From Neorhizobium petrolearium (GTDB taxonomy: Bacteria > Pseudomonadota > Alphaproteobacteria > Rhizobiales > Rhizobiaceae), in NCBI RefSeq assembly GCF_017873175.1, contig NZ_JAGGJW010000019.1, positions 1-64,000 on the forward strand: a DNA stretch of 64,000 nucleotides. The letters run 5' to 3'. Each line of letters opens with the position of its first letter. Within the stretch, counting starts at the first letter, position 1. Made by a program: the position numbers and the translations under genes. The notes under the pieces are model-generated. The model searched no databases. It was not told where the DNA came from and saw nothing but the letters and a program-made list of their open reading frames with translations. Positions 26,734 to 36,730 of the stretch are shown piece by piece.

Positions 26734-29700
26734 ATGTCCAATGATCCTTTTTCACTTGATCCTTCTGGCACCCTCGACATGTTCGGGAACACAGCCCTGT
26801 CGTCAGGCTTAAGCCTTGGCGTCACGGCCTTCGGTGGTTTTGTGCCCGAGACGGCCCCCGAACCTGCGAATGACGACGATCCCGATCCGACGCCGCCGGC
26901 GCCCGCGCCGGCGCTGCCGATCGCGCTGCCCCAGAGGTCAGCACCACGCCGGCAGGGCGACCGGGCGAACTTCTATCTCGATGTCGGCGAGGATCGCGGC
27001 CTTGCTGCGTCCTGGAAGGAACGCGCTCGACTGAACGTGGCGGCCATTTTGACCGCGAACGAGATCGAGCGGCACAACATTCCGGTCACACGAGAGCATC
27101 AGCAACGATTGATCCGCTTCACCGGCTTCGGCGCTTCCGAGCTGGCGAACGGCATGTTTCGCCGTCCGGGTGAAGTCGAGTTTCGGGACGGCTGGGACGA
27201 TCTCGGCTCGTCGCTCGAGAGTGCGGTATCCGCGAGCGATTACTCCAGCCTGTCGCGTTGCACGCAGTATGCGCATTTCACGCCGGAGTTCATCATCCGA
27301 GCGATCTGGGCGGGATTGCAGCGCATGGGCTGGCACGGTGGTCGCGTGCTGGAACCGGGCATCGGCACGGGCCTGTTTCCGGCGCTGATGCCGAGGGCGT
27401 ATCGCGACCACGCTCACGTAACCGGCGTCGAACTCGATCCGGTGACAGTGCGTATCGTGAAGCTCCTGCAGCCGAGAGCCCGGATTATCGAAGGCGATTT
27501 CGCGCGCACCGATCTCTCGCCGATCTACGATCTTGCCATTGGCAATCCACCGTTTTCCGATCGCACCGTGCGTTCGGACCGGCAATATCGCTCGCTCGGT
27601 CTGCGTCTGCACGACTACTTCATCGCGAGGTCCATCGATCTCCTGAAGCCCGGCGCCTTCGCGGCCTTCGTCACCAGTTCCGGCACGATGGACAAGGCGG
27701 ATGCAACAGCCCGCGAGCACATCGCCAGATCGGCCGACCTGATCGCCGCCATTCGTCTGCCCGAACGCAGCTTCCGCCGCCAAGCCGGCACGGACGTCAT
27801 CGTCGACGTCCTATTCTTCCGCAGGCGCAAGGCTGGAGAAGCTGAGGGCGACCAGACCTGGCTCGACTTGGATGAAGTCCGCCCTGCAACAGAAGACGAA
27901 GGCGCTATCCGCATTAACAGCTGGTTCGCACGGCATCCTGATTTCGTGCTTGGCGACCACGCGCTGACGTCGGGCCCGTTCGGCGAGACCTATACGTGCC
28001 GTGGTCGCGCCGGCGTCGATCTCGAAGTGGCGCTCAACACCGCCATCTCTCTTCTTCCGGAAGATCGCTACGACGGCGAGCCGTCAGCAATCGACATCGA
28101 ACTGGAGGACGAGCTCGGCGAGATCGTCGATCTCCGTCCCGGAAACGAGAAGGTTCGCGAGGGCAGCTTCTTCATCGACGCCAGGCACGGCCTGATGCAG
28201 ATGGTTGATGGCTCTCCGGTTCCGATCAAGGTCCGCAAGGGCCGTTCAGCCGAAGGCATTCCGGAAAAGCATGTCCGTATCATCCGAAAGCTGATCCCGG
28301 TCCGGGATGCGGTGCGGGAGGTGCTGAAGGCCCAGGAACAGGACCGCCCGTGGAAGGATCTTCAGGTGCGCCTGCGTATCGCCTGGTCGTCATTCGTCCG
28401 CGATTTCGGACCGATCAATCACACGACGGTTTCGATCTCGGAGGATACCGAGACTGGTGAGGTGTGCGAAACCCATCGGCAACCGAACCTTCAGCCTTTC
28501 CGTGACGATCCCGATTGCTGGCTGGTCGCTTCCATCGAGGACTATGACCTCGAAACCGATACCGCCCGTCCCGGTCCGATCTTTTCCGAACGGGTGATCT
28601 CGCCACCGGCAGTCCCGGTGATCACTTGCGCCGCCGATGCGTTGGCCTTGGTGCTCAACGAGCGCGGCCGCGTCGACATCGACCATATCGCCGAACTCCT
28701 GCATCGTGACCCCGATGCGGTGATCGCTGAACTGGGTGACGCGATCTTCCGCGATCCGACGGATGGCTCTTGGCAGACCTCAGACGCCTACCTCTCCGGC
28801 CCGGTCCGCACCAAGCTTGCGGCCGCGGAAGCCGCCGCTGCGCTCGATCCCGCTTATCTGCGTAATGTCCGGGCGCTACAGGAGGTCCAGCCCGCCGATC
28901 TACGTCCGTCCGATATTACCGCACGCCTCGGAGCGCCGTGGATCCCGGCGTCCGACGTCATCGCCTTCGTCAAGGAGATGATGGGGGCGGAGATCCGCAT
29001 TCATCATATGCCGGAACTGGGATCATGGACGGTCGAGGCCCGTCAACTCGGCTATTCGGCGGCCGGCACATCGGAATGGGGCACGAGCCGCCGCCATGCC
29101 GGCGAACTGCTCGCCGATGCGCTGAATTCCCGGGTGCCGCAGATCTTCGACACCATCAAGGACGCCGATGGCGAGCGGCGGGTGCTGAATGTCGTCGACA
29201 CGGAAGCGGCGCGCGACAAGCTCCAACGGATGAAGGAGGCGTTCCAGACCTGGGTCTGGTCTGATCCCGATCGCACCGACCGGCTGGCCCGGGTCTATAA
29301 TGACCGCTTCAACAATATCGCGCCGCGCAAATTCGACGGCTCCCATTTGCAGCTTCCCGGCGCCTCGGGCGCTTTCGTTCTTTATGGGCATCAGAAACGC
29401 GGCATCTGGAGGATCACCTCCTCGGGCTCGACCTATCTCGCCCATGCCGTCGGCGCCGGCAAGACCATGACCATGGCGGCGGCGATCATGGAACAACGCC
29501 GGCTCGGTCTGATCGCCAAAGCGATGCTGGTCGTGCCCGGCCATTGCCTGGCGCAGGCCGCCCGCGAGTTTCTGGCGCTCTATCCGTCGGCGAACATTCT
29601 CGTCGCTGATGAGACCAACTTTACCAAGGAAAAACGCCAGCGTTTCCTGTCGCGGGCGGCGACGGCGGTCTGGGATGCGATCATCATCACCCACTCCGCC

Positions 29701-31875
29701 TTCAGGCTCATCGGCGTGCCCTCGGCCTTCGAGCAACAGATGATCCACGACGAGCTGCAGCTCTACGAGGATCTCCTGACCAGGGTCGATGATGAGGACC
29801 GGGTTTCTCGGAAGCGGCTCGAACGCCTGAAGGAAGGGTTGCAGGAGCGGCTGGAGGCGCTTTCCACCCGCAAGGACGATCTTCTGACCATCTCCGAAAT
29901 CGGCATCGACCAGATCGTCGTCGACGAGGCGCAGGAGTTCAGAAAACTCTCCTTCGCCACCAATATGTCGACGCTGAAAGGGATCGATCCGAACGGCTCG
30001 CAGAAAGCCTGGGACCTCTATGTGAAATCTCGGCTTATCGAGACGAAGAATCCCGGGCGCGCCCTGGTGCTCGCCTCCGGCACGCCGATCACCAACACGC
30101 TCGGAGAAATGTTCTCGATCCAGCGGCTGCTTGGCTACGAGGCATTGCACGAGCGCGGCCTGCACGAGTTCGACGCCTGGGCCTCGAACTTCGGCGATGA
30201 ACGCACCGAACTGGAACTCCAGCCCTCGGGCAAATACAAGCCGGTCAGCCGCTTTGCGAGCTTCGTCAACGTGCCGGAACTGATCGCCATGTTCCGGGCC
30301 TTCGCCGACGTGGTGATGCCGGAGGACCTTAAAGCGCATGTCAAGGTGCCGGAGATCGCGACCGGCAGGCGGCAGATCCTGACGGCGGCGCCCACACCTG
30401 CCTTCAAGGCCTACCAGCAGATCCTGGAAACCCGCATCAAGGCGATCGAGGAACGCGACCGTCCACCTGAGCCCGGCGACGACATCCTGCTCTCCGTCAT
30501 TACCGACGGCCGCCATGCGGCGATCGATCTCCGCCTGGTCATGCCGGCAATGGACGACGAGCCGGACAACAAGCTCAATCTGCTCGTTCGCAACGCCCAC
30601 CGCATCTGGAAGCAGACCTCGGACAACACCTACCTCCGCCCCGACGGCAAGCCTTACGAACTTCCGGGCGCGGCGCAGATGATCTTTTCCGATCTCGGCA
30701 CGATCAATGTCGAGAAGACAAGGGGGTTTTCTGCCTATCGCTGGATCCGCGACGAGCTCATCCGTATGGGCGTGCCGACGACCGAAATCGCCTTCATGCA
30801 GGACTTCAAGAAGACCGAGGCAAAGCAGCGCCTGTTCGGTGACGTGCGCGCCGGGAGGGTCCGGTTCCTGATCGGCTCATCGGAAACCATGGGCACGGGC
30901 GTCAATGCCCAGCTCAGGCTAAAGGCACTGCACCATCTCGATGTCCCATGGTTGCCGTCGCAGATCGAGCAGCGAGAGGGCCGTATCGTGCGTCAGGGCA
31001 ACCAGCACGACGAGGTGGACATCTTCGCCTACGCCACGCAAGGCAGCCTCGATGCGACCATGTGGCAGAACAACGAACGAAAGGCGAGGTTTATTGCCGC
31101 CGCACTCAGTGGCGATACTTCCATCCGCCGGCTGGAAGACCTGAACGAAGGCCAGGCCAATCAGTTCGCCATGGCCAAGGCCATCGCCAGTGGTGACGAG
31201 CGCCTGATGCAGAAGGCCGGGCTGGAGGCCGACATTGCCCGTCTTGAGCGTCTGCGCGCCGCCCATGACGACGATCTCTTCGCCGTCCGCCGGCAGCTTC
31301 GCGACGCCGAGCGCGAGATCGAGACGGCGAACCGCCGCATCGGCGAGATCGGAAAGGACATCGAACGGTTGGTTCCGACATCAGGCGATGCCTTCACGAT
31401 GATTGTCATGGGCAAGCCGTATACCGAGCGGAAGGACGCCGGCCGCGCGTTGATGAAGGAAATCCTCACCCTCGTCCAGCTCCAGAGCCAAGGTGAAGTC
31501 CACATCGCATCGATCGGCGGCTTCGATCTCATTTATGAGGGCGAACGTTTTGGCCGTGGTGACAATTACCACTACCAGACCCTGCTTCAGCGCACCGGCG
31601 CCGATTACGAGATCGATCTCGCCGTCACTGTCACGCCACTCGGTGCCATCTTCCGCCTCGAGCACGCGCTCGACGGGTTCGAAGAGGAGCGGGCACGTTA
31701 TCGCCAGAGGTTGGCGGAGTACCAGCGGCGGCTTTCCTCCTACCAGTCGCGGCAGGGTGGCACCTTCGCCTTTGCCGACGAACTGGCTGAGAAGCGCCAG
31801 AAGTTGCGTGAGGTCGAGGAGGCGCTGGCGAAGTCTGCGCGCGGTGATGCCGAGGCCGAGGAAATTGCCGCTTAG
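26734..31875 (+). CDS. Giant fused N6-adenine DNA methylase-like and SF2 helicase protein
   Basis: A 1713-aa protein. An Asp/Pro/Ala-rich N-terminus is followed by a methyltransferase domain with SAM-binding 'LEPGIGTGLF' (about 205) and catalytic 'NPPF' (about 271). The middle part is less conserved. An SF2 (strawberry-notch/SNF2-like) helicase follows: 'AHAVGAGKTMTMAAA' (about 902), DEAQ box 'VVDEAQEFRKL' (about 1061), and motif VI 'QREGRIVRQGNQ' (about 1411). The C-terminal 250 residues hold two coiled coils. It begins after CAAGGAGAG. Related proteins are standard in rhizobial plasmid leading regions. They could methylate incoming DNA to shield it from restriction, or remodel it; activity is not shown. 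Confidence 0.85.
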   Translation: MSNDPFSLDPSGTLDMFGNTALSSGLSLGVTAFGGFVPETAPEPANDDDPDPTPPAPAPALPIALPQRSAPRRQGDRANFYLDVGEDRGLAASWKERARLNVAAILTANEIERHNIPVTREHQQRLIRFTGFGASELANGMFRRPGEVEFRDGWDDLGSSLESAVSASDYSSLSRCTQYAHFTPEFIIRAIWAGLQRMGWHGGRVLEPGIGTGLFPALMPRAYRDHAHVTGVELDPVTVRIVKLLQPRARIIEGDFARTDLSPIYDLAIGNPPFSDRTVRSDRQYRSLGLRLHDYFIARSIDLLKPGAFAAFVTSSGTMDKADATAREHIARSADLIAAIRLPERSFRRQAGTDVIVDVLFFRRRKAGEAEGDQTWLDLDEVRPATEDEGAIRINSWFARHPDFVLGDHALTSGPFGETYTCRGRAGVDLEVALNTAISLLPEDRYDGEPSAIDIELEDELGEIVDLRPGNEKVREGSFFIDARHGLMQMVDGSPVPIKVRKGRSAEGIPEKHVRIIRKLIPVRDAVREVLKAQEQDRPWKDLQVRLRIAWSSFVRDFGPINHTTVSISEDTETGEVCETHRQPNLQPFRDDPDCWLVASIEDYDLETDTARPGPIFSERVISPPAVPVITCAADALALVLNERGRVDIDHIAELLHRDPDAVIAELGDAIFRDPTDGSWQTSDAYLSGPVRTKLAAAEAAAALDPAYLRNVRALQEVQPADLRPSDITARLGAPWIPASDVIAFVKEMMGAEIRIHHMPELGSWTVEARQLGYSAAGTSEWGTSRRHAGELLADALNSRVPQIFDTIKDADGERRVLNVVDTEAARDKLQRMKEAFQTWVWSDPDRTDRLARVYNDRFNNIAPRKFDGSHLQLPGASGAFVLYGHQKRGIWRITSSGSTYLAHAVGAGKTMTMAAAIMEQRRLGLIAKAMLVVPGHCLAQAAREFLALYPSANILVADETNFTKEKRQRFLSRAATAVWDAIIITHSAFRLIGVPSAFEQQMIHDELQLYEDLLTRVDDEDRVSRKRLERLKEGLQERLEALSTRKDDLLTISEIGIDQIVVDEAQEFRKLSFATNMSTLKGIDPNGSQKAWDLYVKSRLIETKNPGRALVLASGTPITNTLGEMFSIQRLLGYEALHERGLHEFDAWASNFGDERTELELQPSGKYKPVSRFASFVNVPELIAMFRAFADVVMPEDLKAHVKVPEIATGRRQILTAAPTPAFKAYQQILETRIKAIEERDRPPEPGDDILLSVITDGRHAAIDLRLVMPAMDDEPDNKLNLLVRNAHRIWKQTSDNTYLRPDGKPYELPGAAQMIFSDLGTINVEKTRGFSAYRWIRDELIRMGVPTTEIAFMQDFKKTEAKQRLFGDVRAGRVRFLIGSSETMGTGVNAQLRLKALHHLDVPWLPSQIEQREGRIVRQGNQHDEVDIFAYATQGSLDATMWQNNERKARFIAAALSGDTSIRRLEDLNEGQANQFAMAKAIASGDERLMQKAGLEADIARLERLRAAHDDDLFAVRRQLRDAEREIETANRRIGEIGKDIERLVPTSGDAFTMIVMGKPYTERKDAGRALMKEILTLVQLQSQGEVHIASIGGFDLIYEGERFGRGDNYHYQTLLQRTGADYEIDLAVTVTPLGAIFRLEHALDGFEEERARYRQRLAEYQRRLSSYQSRQGGTFAFADELAEKRQKLREVEEALAKSARGDAEAEEIAA

Positions 31876-31997
31876 CCCCGTTGCTGACGTGGCTTCTGGC
31901 CTTGCCCCTGTGTCGCTCTCGAAGGATAAAGATGGGCAACGCAGGAGCGCCTCAACGGGGAGCGGAAATCTGCTGTCAAGGATGCCGGGATCAGTCA

Positions 31998-32435
31998 ATG
32001 GCGCGGATTGAATATAAGAAACTCGGCTTCTGCGACGCTCTACCCGAGGACATTCGCGGGACGATCGAGATGATGGCGCCGCAATTCCTTGCCGAAACCT
32101 GGCCCGTGCGGTTTGTCGCGCTGCTGTCGATGTTGGAGGAGATCACAGATCAGGTGGAGGAAGCTGGTCGCCCGTTTGTCGTCAACAATTGGGTGATCAT
32201 CGTCAGCGGCTTGCTGGAACACCTGCCACGCGATCTGTCGTCGCCTGAATGCCTGGCCCTGATGCGCCACAGCGCCCTCGAGCCGTTCCGGCAAAGTGCT
32301 ATGCGAGAGTCACCGTGCTTGGACCAGCATGATGAACTCTTGCGGAGCAAATATCCGCAGTGGTCGGTAGTCGAGGACCTCCTCCGGGAATATGAAACAT
32401 GGGCTGCGAAACAATCGCTGATAAAACGCCACTAG
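31998..32435 (+). CDS. Hypothetical protein
   Basis: A 145-aa protein from ATG 31998; the frame stays open upstream to 31881, but that extension looks like noise. It contains a hydrophobic helical core ('PVRFVALLSMLEEITDQVEE') and 'VVNNWVIIVSGLLEHLPRDL'. No signal peptide or known domain. It sits between the methylase-helicase and a long non-coding leader. Unknown function. Confidence 0.5.
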   Translation: MARIEYKKLGFCDALPEDIRGTIEMMAPQFLAETWPVRFVALLSMLEEITDQVEEAGRPFVVNNWVIIVSGLLEHLPRDLSSPECLALMRHSALEPFRQSAMRESPCLDQHDELLRSKYPQWSVVEDLLREYETWAAKQSLIKRH

Positions 32436-32834
32436 CAGCGATACGGATATCAACCACGAATTCGAGAAGGAAGGGGGGCCTGCGTCGGGGATAAATCCCT
32501 GACACCATGGGCCAGGCCGAACCTGCAGGCTCCTTCGATTGTCCGTGCTGCCTCGCGTTTCCCTCACCCGTCTGAAAAAGTAAGAGGAGGAAAGAAAGGA
32601 GGAAACCCTTTTCGCAGACCGGTCGACCCGTCGCCGCTTGCGCTCAACCGCCCCCTCCGCACCCCTGCCGGTCGTTCTCGCAAGGCTTCGCCCCGCTCGC
32701 CCGGACCGGCAAGGCCGCTCGGGCGCAGTTGCGCCGGTCCGCCCGCCCTGCGCTCCGGGCGGTGTCTTCGGAAGAACTGAAGACGGACAAGAACCGGCAC
32801 ATCCCGGTTCCGAAACCCGGAAGGAGCAAATCCC
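32436..32834 (+). promoter_or_regulatory. 400-base GC-rich leader of the ParB-like gene
   Basis: No gene supported. It holds several short inverted repeats. The clearest is GAACCGG (32791-32797) with CCGGTTC (32804-32810), a perfect 7-bp stem about 25 bases before the next ATG. A GGAAGGAGC ribosome-binding site follows. The long foldable leader may be a promoter/5' UTR, or an ssDNA promoter active during conjugation. Confidence 0.4.
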
Positions 32835-34682
32835 ATGCAGATCCTCAAACTCGATCCCCGCGCGCTGAAGGACAACCCAGACGATGCGCGCCGTTCCAAA
32901 TCGTCGCCGCAGGCTGACGCACTGCTTCTGGCAACGGTGAAGGCGGTTGGCATCATCCAGCCGCCCGTCGTGTCGCCGCAGACGGATGGCGGGAACGGCT
33001 ACATCATCCAGGCTGGCCATCGTCGTGTGCGACAGGCGATCGCCGCCGGCCTCGAGGAAATCGAGGTCATCGTCCGTGAAGCCGCCAACGACAATGGCGC
33101 CATGCGATCGATGGTCGAGAACATCGCGAGAGAACCTCTCAACGGGGTGGACCAGTGGCGCGGCATAGAACGGCTCGTTGCGCTGGGCTGGACGGAGGAA
33201 GGGATCGGCGTTGCGCTCGCCCTGCCGGTTCGCCAGATCAGGAAGCTTCGGCTGCTGGCCAACGTGCTGCCGGCCATGCTCGACCACATGGCGCTCGGTG
33301 ACATGCCGAACGAGCAGCAGCTTCGCACGGTGGCGGCCGCCTCGCTCGACGAGCAGAAAGAGGTCTGGAAGGCGCACAAGCCGAAGAAGAGCGAGCGGGC
33401 CGACTGGTACAATATCTCCAGGGCACTCTCGAAGACGCGCATGTATGCGAAGGATGCGAGCTTCGGTGACGACCTTGCCGCTGCCTACGGCATCGAGTGG
33501 GTCGAGGACCTGTTTTCACCGGCCGACCAGGACAGCCGCTACACGACCAATGTCGAAGCCTTCCTCGGCGCCCAGCAGGAATGGATGACGAACAACCTTC
33601 CGAAGAAGGGCACGATTGTCGAGGTCAACAACTGGGGCCAGCCGGAACTGCCGAAGAAGGCCGAACGCGTCTACGGCAAGCCCTCGAAGTCCGACCATGT
33701 GGCCATGTATCTTGACCGTGACGGAAAGGTGCAATCGGTTGCCTTCCGCATGCCGGAGGACAGGCAAGCGAAGGGCAAATCCGGCGTCTCCGCGACAGGC
33801 GGGCAGGGCGATGTCCATGACGGCAGGATCATCGACACGCCGAAGCCGCGTCCCGACGTCACCCAGAAGGGCCATGACATGATCGGTGATTTCCGCACCG
33901 ACGCCCTGCATGAGGCGCTCGGCCGCGCGCCGATCGAGGACGACATGCTGATCGCCTTGCTCGTTCTCGCCTTTGCCGGCCAGAATGTCCGCGTCGACTC
34001 TGGTTCCAACGACACCGTGTTCGGACCGAAGCGTTTCCGGCGCCATGCCGCCCGTCTGTTCTCCGAGGACGGCAAGCTTTCCTTTGATATGGAGACGGTG
34101 CGTGTAGCCGCCCGCTCCATCCTGATCGATGTCCTGTCATGCAGGCGCGGCATGTCGAACAGCGGCGTCGTTTCCCGCATCGCCGGCGGTGCCATCGGCG
34201 CCGACGGGTACCTTCCGAACATGGGCTCCGAAGATTTCCTGTTGTGCCTGTCGCGGCAGGCGCTCGAAGCGGCGGCGAAGGAGGCCAATGTCCTGCCGCG
34301 TCCAAAGGTGCGCGAAACCCGTGCGGCTCTGGTCGACCACTTCAAGGAAGGTCATTTCGTCCATGCGTCGGCGCTCTTCGCGCCCGATCCGAACGAGGTC
34401 GCCGATCTGATCAAGCATGCCGACACTCTCGACGACGAGGCAGCCCAGGTTGACGCCACAGGGGATGGCTTTGACGGCGCGCCCGTTGAGGGCGCCGCGG
34501 TCGATGCGGAGACGGATGCAGATATAGGCGAAGGCGCTCCGATTGGTGGGAGCGTCGTCGATCAAGGTGAAGCCCTCGATCCGTTCGAGGGTGAAGCCGA
34601 TCTGCCTGAGACCTTCGACGATGCTCCAGAAGCGGCCGAGCCTGACGAGACGCAGGAGACCTATCGCGTCGCGGCGGAATAG
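32835..34682 (+). CDS. ParB/Srx-like DNA-binding protein of the leading region
   Basis: A 615-aa protein. The N-terminal ParB-like domain has 'PPVVSPQTDGGNGYIIQAGH' and 'GHRRVRQAIAAGLEEIEVI', then 'MVENIAREPLNGVDQWRGI'. A HTH-like segment follows ('WTEEGIGVALALPVRQIRK'). A long middle region and an acidic, low-complexity C-terminus (about residues 530-615, rich in Asp/Glu/Ala) complete it. It is about twice the length of partition ParBs. Related proteins, often named ParB or DUF932-linked, are hallmark leading-region genes and may have nuclease or anti-defence roles. No ParA is nearby. Confidence 0.75.
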   Translation: MQILKLDPRALKDNPDDARRSKSSPQADALLLATVKAVGIIQPPVVSPQTDGGNGYIIQAGHRRVRQAIAAGLEEIEVIVREAANDNGAMRSMVENIAREPLNGVDQWRGIERLVALGWTEEGIGVALALPVRQIRKLRLLANVLPAMLDHMALGDMPNEQQLRTVAAASLDEQKEVWKAHKPKKSERADWYNISRALSKTRMYAKDASFGDDLAAAYGIEWVEDLFSPADQDSRYTTNVEAFLGAQQEWMTNNLPKKGTIVEVNNWGQPELPKKAERVYGKPSKSDHVAMYLDRDGKVQSVAFRMPEDRQAKGKSGVSATGGQGDVHDGRIIDTPKPRPDVTQKGHDMIGDFRTDALHEALGRAPIEDDMLIALLVLAFAGQNVRVDSGSNDTVFGPKRFRRHAARLFSEDGKLSFDMETVRVAARSILIDVLSCRRGMSNSGVVSRIAGGAIGADGYLPNMGSEDFLLCLSRQALEAAAKEANVLPRPKVRETRAALVDHFKEGHFVHASALFAPDPNEVADLIKHADTLDDEAAQVDATGDGFDGAPVEGAAVDAETDADIGEGAPIGGSVVDQGEALDPFEGEADLPETFDDAPEAAEPDETQETYRVAAE

Positions 34683-34713
34683 CCGCACCCGCACTTTCCT
34701 TTCGAATGATGCT

Positions 34714-34742
34714 CCGCCGCCGGTGATTTCCACCGGCGGCGG
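34714..34742 (+). terminator. Strong 12-bp hairpin after the ParB-like gene
   Basis: CCGCCGCCGGTG (34714-34725) and CACCGGCGGCGG (34731-34742) form a perfect 12-bp stem with loop ATTTC. A T-containing stretch (CTCGTATTTGC) follows. It fits an intrinsic terminator between the ParB-like gene and the gene at 34783, or an attenuating or regulatory hairpin. Confidence 0.6.
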
Positions 34743-34782
34743 GCTCGTATTTGCAACCCCTCGAGACTTAGGGAGAACTTGC

Positions 34783-35256
34783 ATGTCCGCGCATATCGCA
34801 TTTATGGCACCCATCGGCTCGATCATCGTCTGGTCGGACGGCGCGCCGCGGCCGCCCAAACGCCATCGCAGGAAGCTGTCTGCATGGCAGAGCAATAACA
34901 GCAACGGCCGCCTGATCCGCAAACAGGGAGAACTTGGCTCAGGCAGCATCATCCTGCCCGCGAGCTTCACGCTTCATGAAGCCGACCAAGGTGCTGCCGG
35001 CGTCATCACGATCCGCGTTCACCGGACCTTCTCACTGGAGACCCGTCTGACGTTCACGATCGAAGAACGCCCCGCCATCGGCAGTTGCCGCGTGTTCGAT
35101 CGCGCCGGCGACAATGCCGAGCTCGTCCATCTCGCAGCGAACCGCCGAGCCGCAGAGGAATGGCTGTCCCGACACGGCTATCCCCATGCCGTGCTGGAGG
35201 TCGTCACGGCGGACGAGGTCGCAGCCGACGTCGTGGAAGGGAGGGCGGCAGCATGA
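34783..35256 (+). CDS. Hypothetical protein of the leading region
   Basis: A 157-aa protein from ATG 34783 with TAGGGAG before it. It carries a basic segment ('PPKRHRRKLSAW') near residues 25-36 and ends with helices ('HLAANRRAAEEWLSRHGYPH'). The frame upstream of 34783 overlaps a strong hairpin and is unlikely to be coding. The stop overlaps the next start (ATGA at 35253). No family recognised. Confidence 0.55.
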   Translation: MSAHIAFMAPIGSIIVWSDGAPRPPKRHRRKLSAWQSNNSNGRLIRKQGELGSGSIILPASFTLHEADQGAAGVITIRVHRTFSLETRLTFTIEERPAIGSCRVFDRAGDNAELVHLAANRRAAEEWLSRHGYPHAVLEVVTADEVAADVVEGRAAA

Positions 35257-36140
35257 ACACCAGCCCTGTCATGACCGAAGCCAATGATACTTCCGGATAT
35301 CCGGGGGTCTCTTTTGGGCGATCCGCCGACGGGTTTCCGGTCGCCCGCTTGCACGACATGGCGTTCGCAATGTTGCCCGGCCGTAATGGGCGGCATTATC
35401 TTGGCCTCGGTGGTAAGATCGCCCGACCGCTCGCCGAGTGGCGGCGATCCGACTTCTACGGCCATTCCGGCGAACTCGCCGACGAGGCGGCGTTTCGCGA
35501 GCGCGTGATCGAGAACGCCGAACATCAGCGCGAACGGCAGGCACTCGGCCGCTGCGAGATCTTCACCCGTGTCCATACGCCCTGGGGAATGTCGCAGCGC
35601 ACGACCCTCTATGCGGAGGGCGTCGAGTGCCATTCCACCGCCGGGCACGGCGGCTTCAAGCTCTCGGCTGAGCGCAACCGAAAGGTTCACCCGCTGCTGC
35701 GGTCGAAAGACGGTTTCTATGAGGAGGACTCCGCCTGGGCGATCGTCGCGATCACCTTTCCGCATCTGTTCACCGGGTTTGAGCGGCGCTGCGCGGAACG
35801 GTCCATCAAGGATTGGTGGCCCGACGCTTGGGAAACGATCTCCGGCACGACCCTGACACCCGGTGAATCCCATGTGAAGGACCGTCGCGCTTTCGAGGCG
35901 GCCCATGCCGGTGACTGGATCGTCATCTCCGCCCTTCGCTCCGATCATCATCCCGGCATGATCGAAGTGATCGCCACACGCGGCGGGAAGCGGGAGCACA
36001 ATGCCGAGGAACGACGGTTTCTCGTGCCAACTGGTGAATACGAGCCAGGCCGCTCCGGATTCGTCATCGATGCCGATCGTCATCGGTCCTATGACGGGCC
36101 ATCGAGCTTTGTCGTCTGGCAGGGGAGGGAGACGTCATGA
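35253..36140 (+). CDS. DUF7007-like protein of the leading region
   Basis: A 295-aa protein. It contains 'EIFTRVHTPWGMSQRTTLYA' and 'STAGHGGFKLSAERNRKVH', a pattern I associate with DUF7007 proteins. The central part has conserved-looking His, Trp and acidic residues ('EEDSAWAIVAITFPHLF'). The start overlaps the previous stop and the next gene overlaps its stop (ATGA at 36137), forming a three-gene translational unit 34783-36721. The function is unknown. Confidence 0.6.
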   Translation: MNTSPVMTEANDTSGYPGVSFGRSADGFPVARLHDMAFAMLPGRNGRHYLGLGGKIARPLAEWRRSDFYGHSGELADEAAFRERVIENAEHQRERQALGRCEIFTRVHTPWGMSQRTTLYAEGVECHSTAGHGGFKLSAERNRKVHPLLRSKDGFYEEDSAWAIVAITFPHLFTGFERRCAERSIKDWWPDAWETISGTTLTPGESHVKDRRAFEAAHAGDWIVISALRSDHHPGMIEVIATRGGKREHNAEERRFLVPTGEYEPGRSGFVIDADRHRSYDGPSSFVVWQGRETS

Positions 36141-36721
36141 CCCGGTCCCCGGAACGTCAGGCGCTGCTTTTCCGGATGGAAGAGGCCCGCCGCCAGACCC
36201 AACGCCAGCTCGACATGATCGACAGGCAGATTACCGCCAAGATGACGGCTCTCATCCCGTCGCTCGGACGGCGCCGGAGCGGATACCGGCGGGGTAAACC
36301 GCCCGTGCCGGAAGCCTTCCTCGCCCGCTATCGCTCCAGTCTGGCGGCGATCACCGCGGAACGGCAGCCGGAGATCGATGCTCTTTCCCGCAAGCTCGCG
36401 CGCCAGGAGGCGGCCATCGCCGCTTTCCAGGCGCGACAGGAATTTAGTGCTTCCGTTCGGGCCCGGAACGAGGATGCGGTCATCACCGTCGTGAGAGGAG
36501 CGCGCCATGAGGCGCTTGACGCCGAGCCGCTTCCACCTCTGACCGAGGAAGAGGTGAATGCTCTTCAGGATTATGCCGCCAGACACGGCCGTTCGTGGAA
36601 GCGCATCCTGAACAACGCCTGGATGGGCGAAGCGCCCCATGACGATGGCGGGATATTACGCCGACTTCGCAACACGCACGGCCCCACCTGGCTTGATCGT
36701 TACCGCTTGCCCAAACGGTAG
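36137..36721 (+). CDS. Hypothetical coiled-coil protein
   Basis: A 194-aa protein. The N-terminal half is a charged heptad-like helix ('RMEEARRQTQRQLDMIDRQI') followed by Arg-rich 'GRRRSGYRRGK' and a second helix. The C-terminal part ends with 'YAARHGRSWKRILNNAWMG', a small DNA- or protein-binding-like tail. It is translationally coupled to the preceding gene and ends 9 bases before the convergent PhnA-like gene. No family recognised. Confidence 0.55.
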   Translation: MTRSPERQALLFRMEEARRQTQRQLDMIDRQITAKMTALIPSLGRRRSGYRRGKPPVPEAFLARYRSSLAAITAERQPEIDALSRKLARQEAAIAAFQARQEFSASVRARNEDAVITVVRGARHEALDAEPLPPLTEEEVNALQDYAARHGRSWKRILNNAWMGEAPHDDGGILRRLRNTHGPTWLDRYRLPKR

Positions 36722-36730
36722 CGCACGCCG

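Noticed and set aside
29023..30600. 525-codon open frame on the minus strand
   Set aside because: It lies wholly inside the methylase-helicase gene, whose helicase motifs are intact; the composition is typical of a GC-rich shadow frame.
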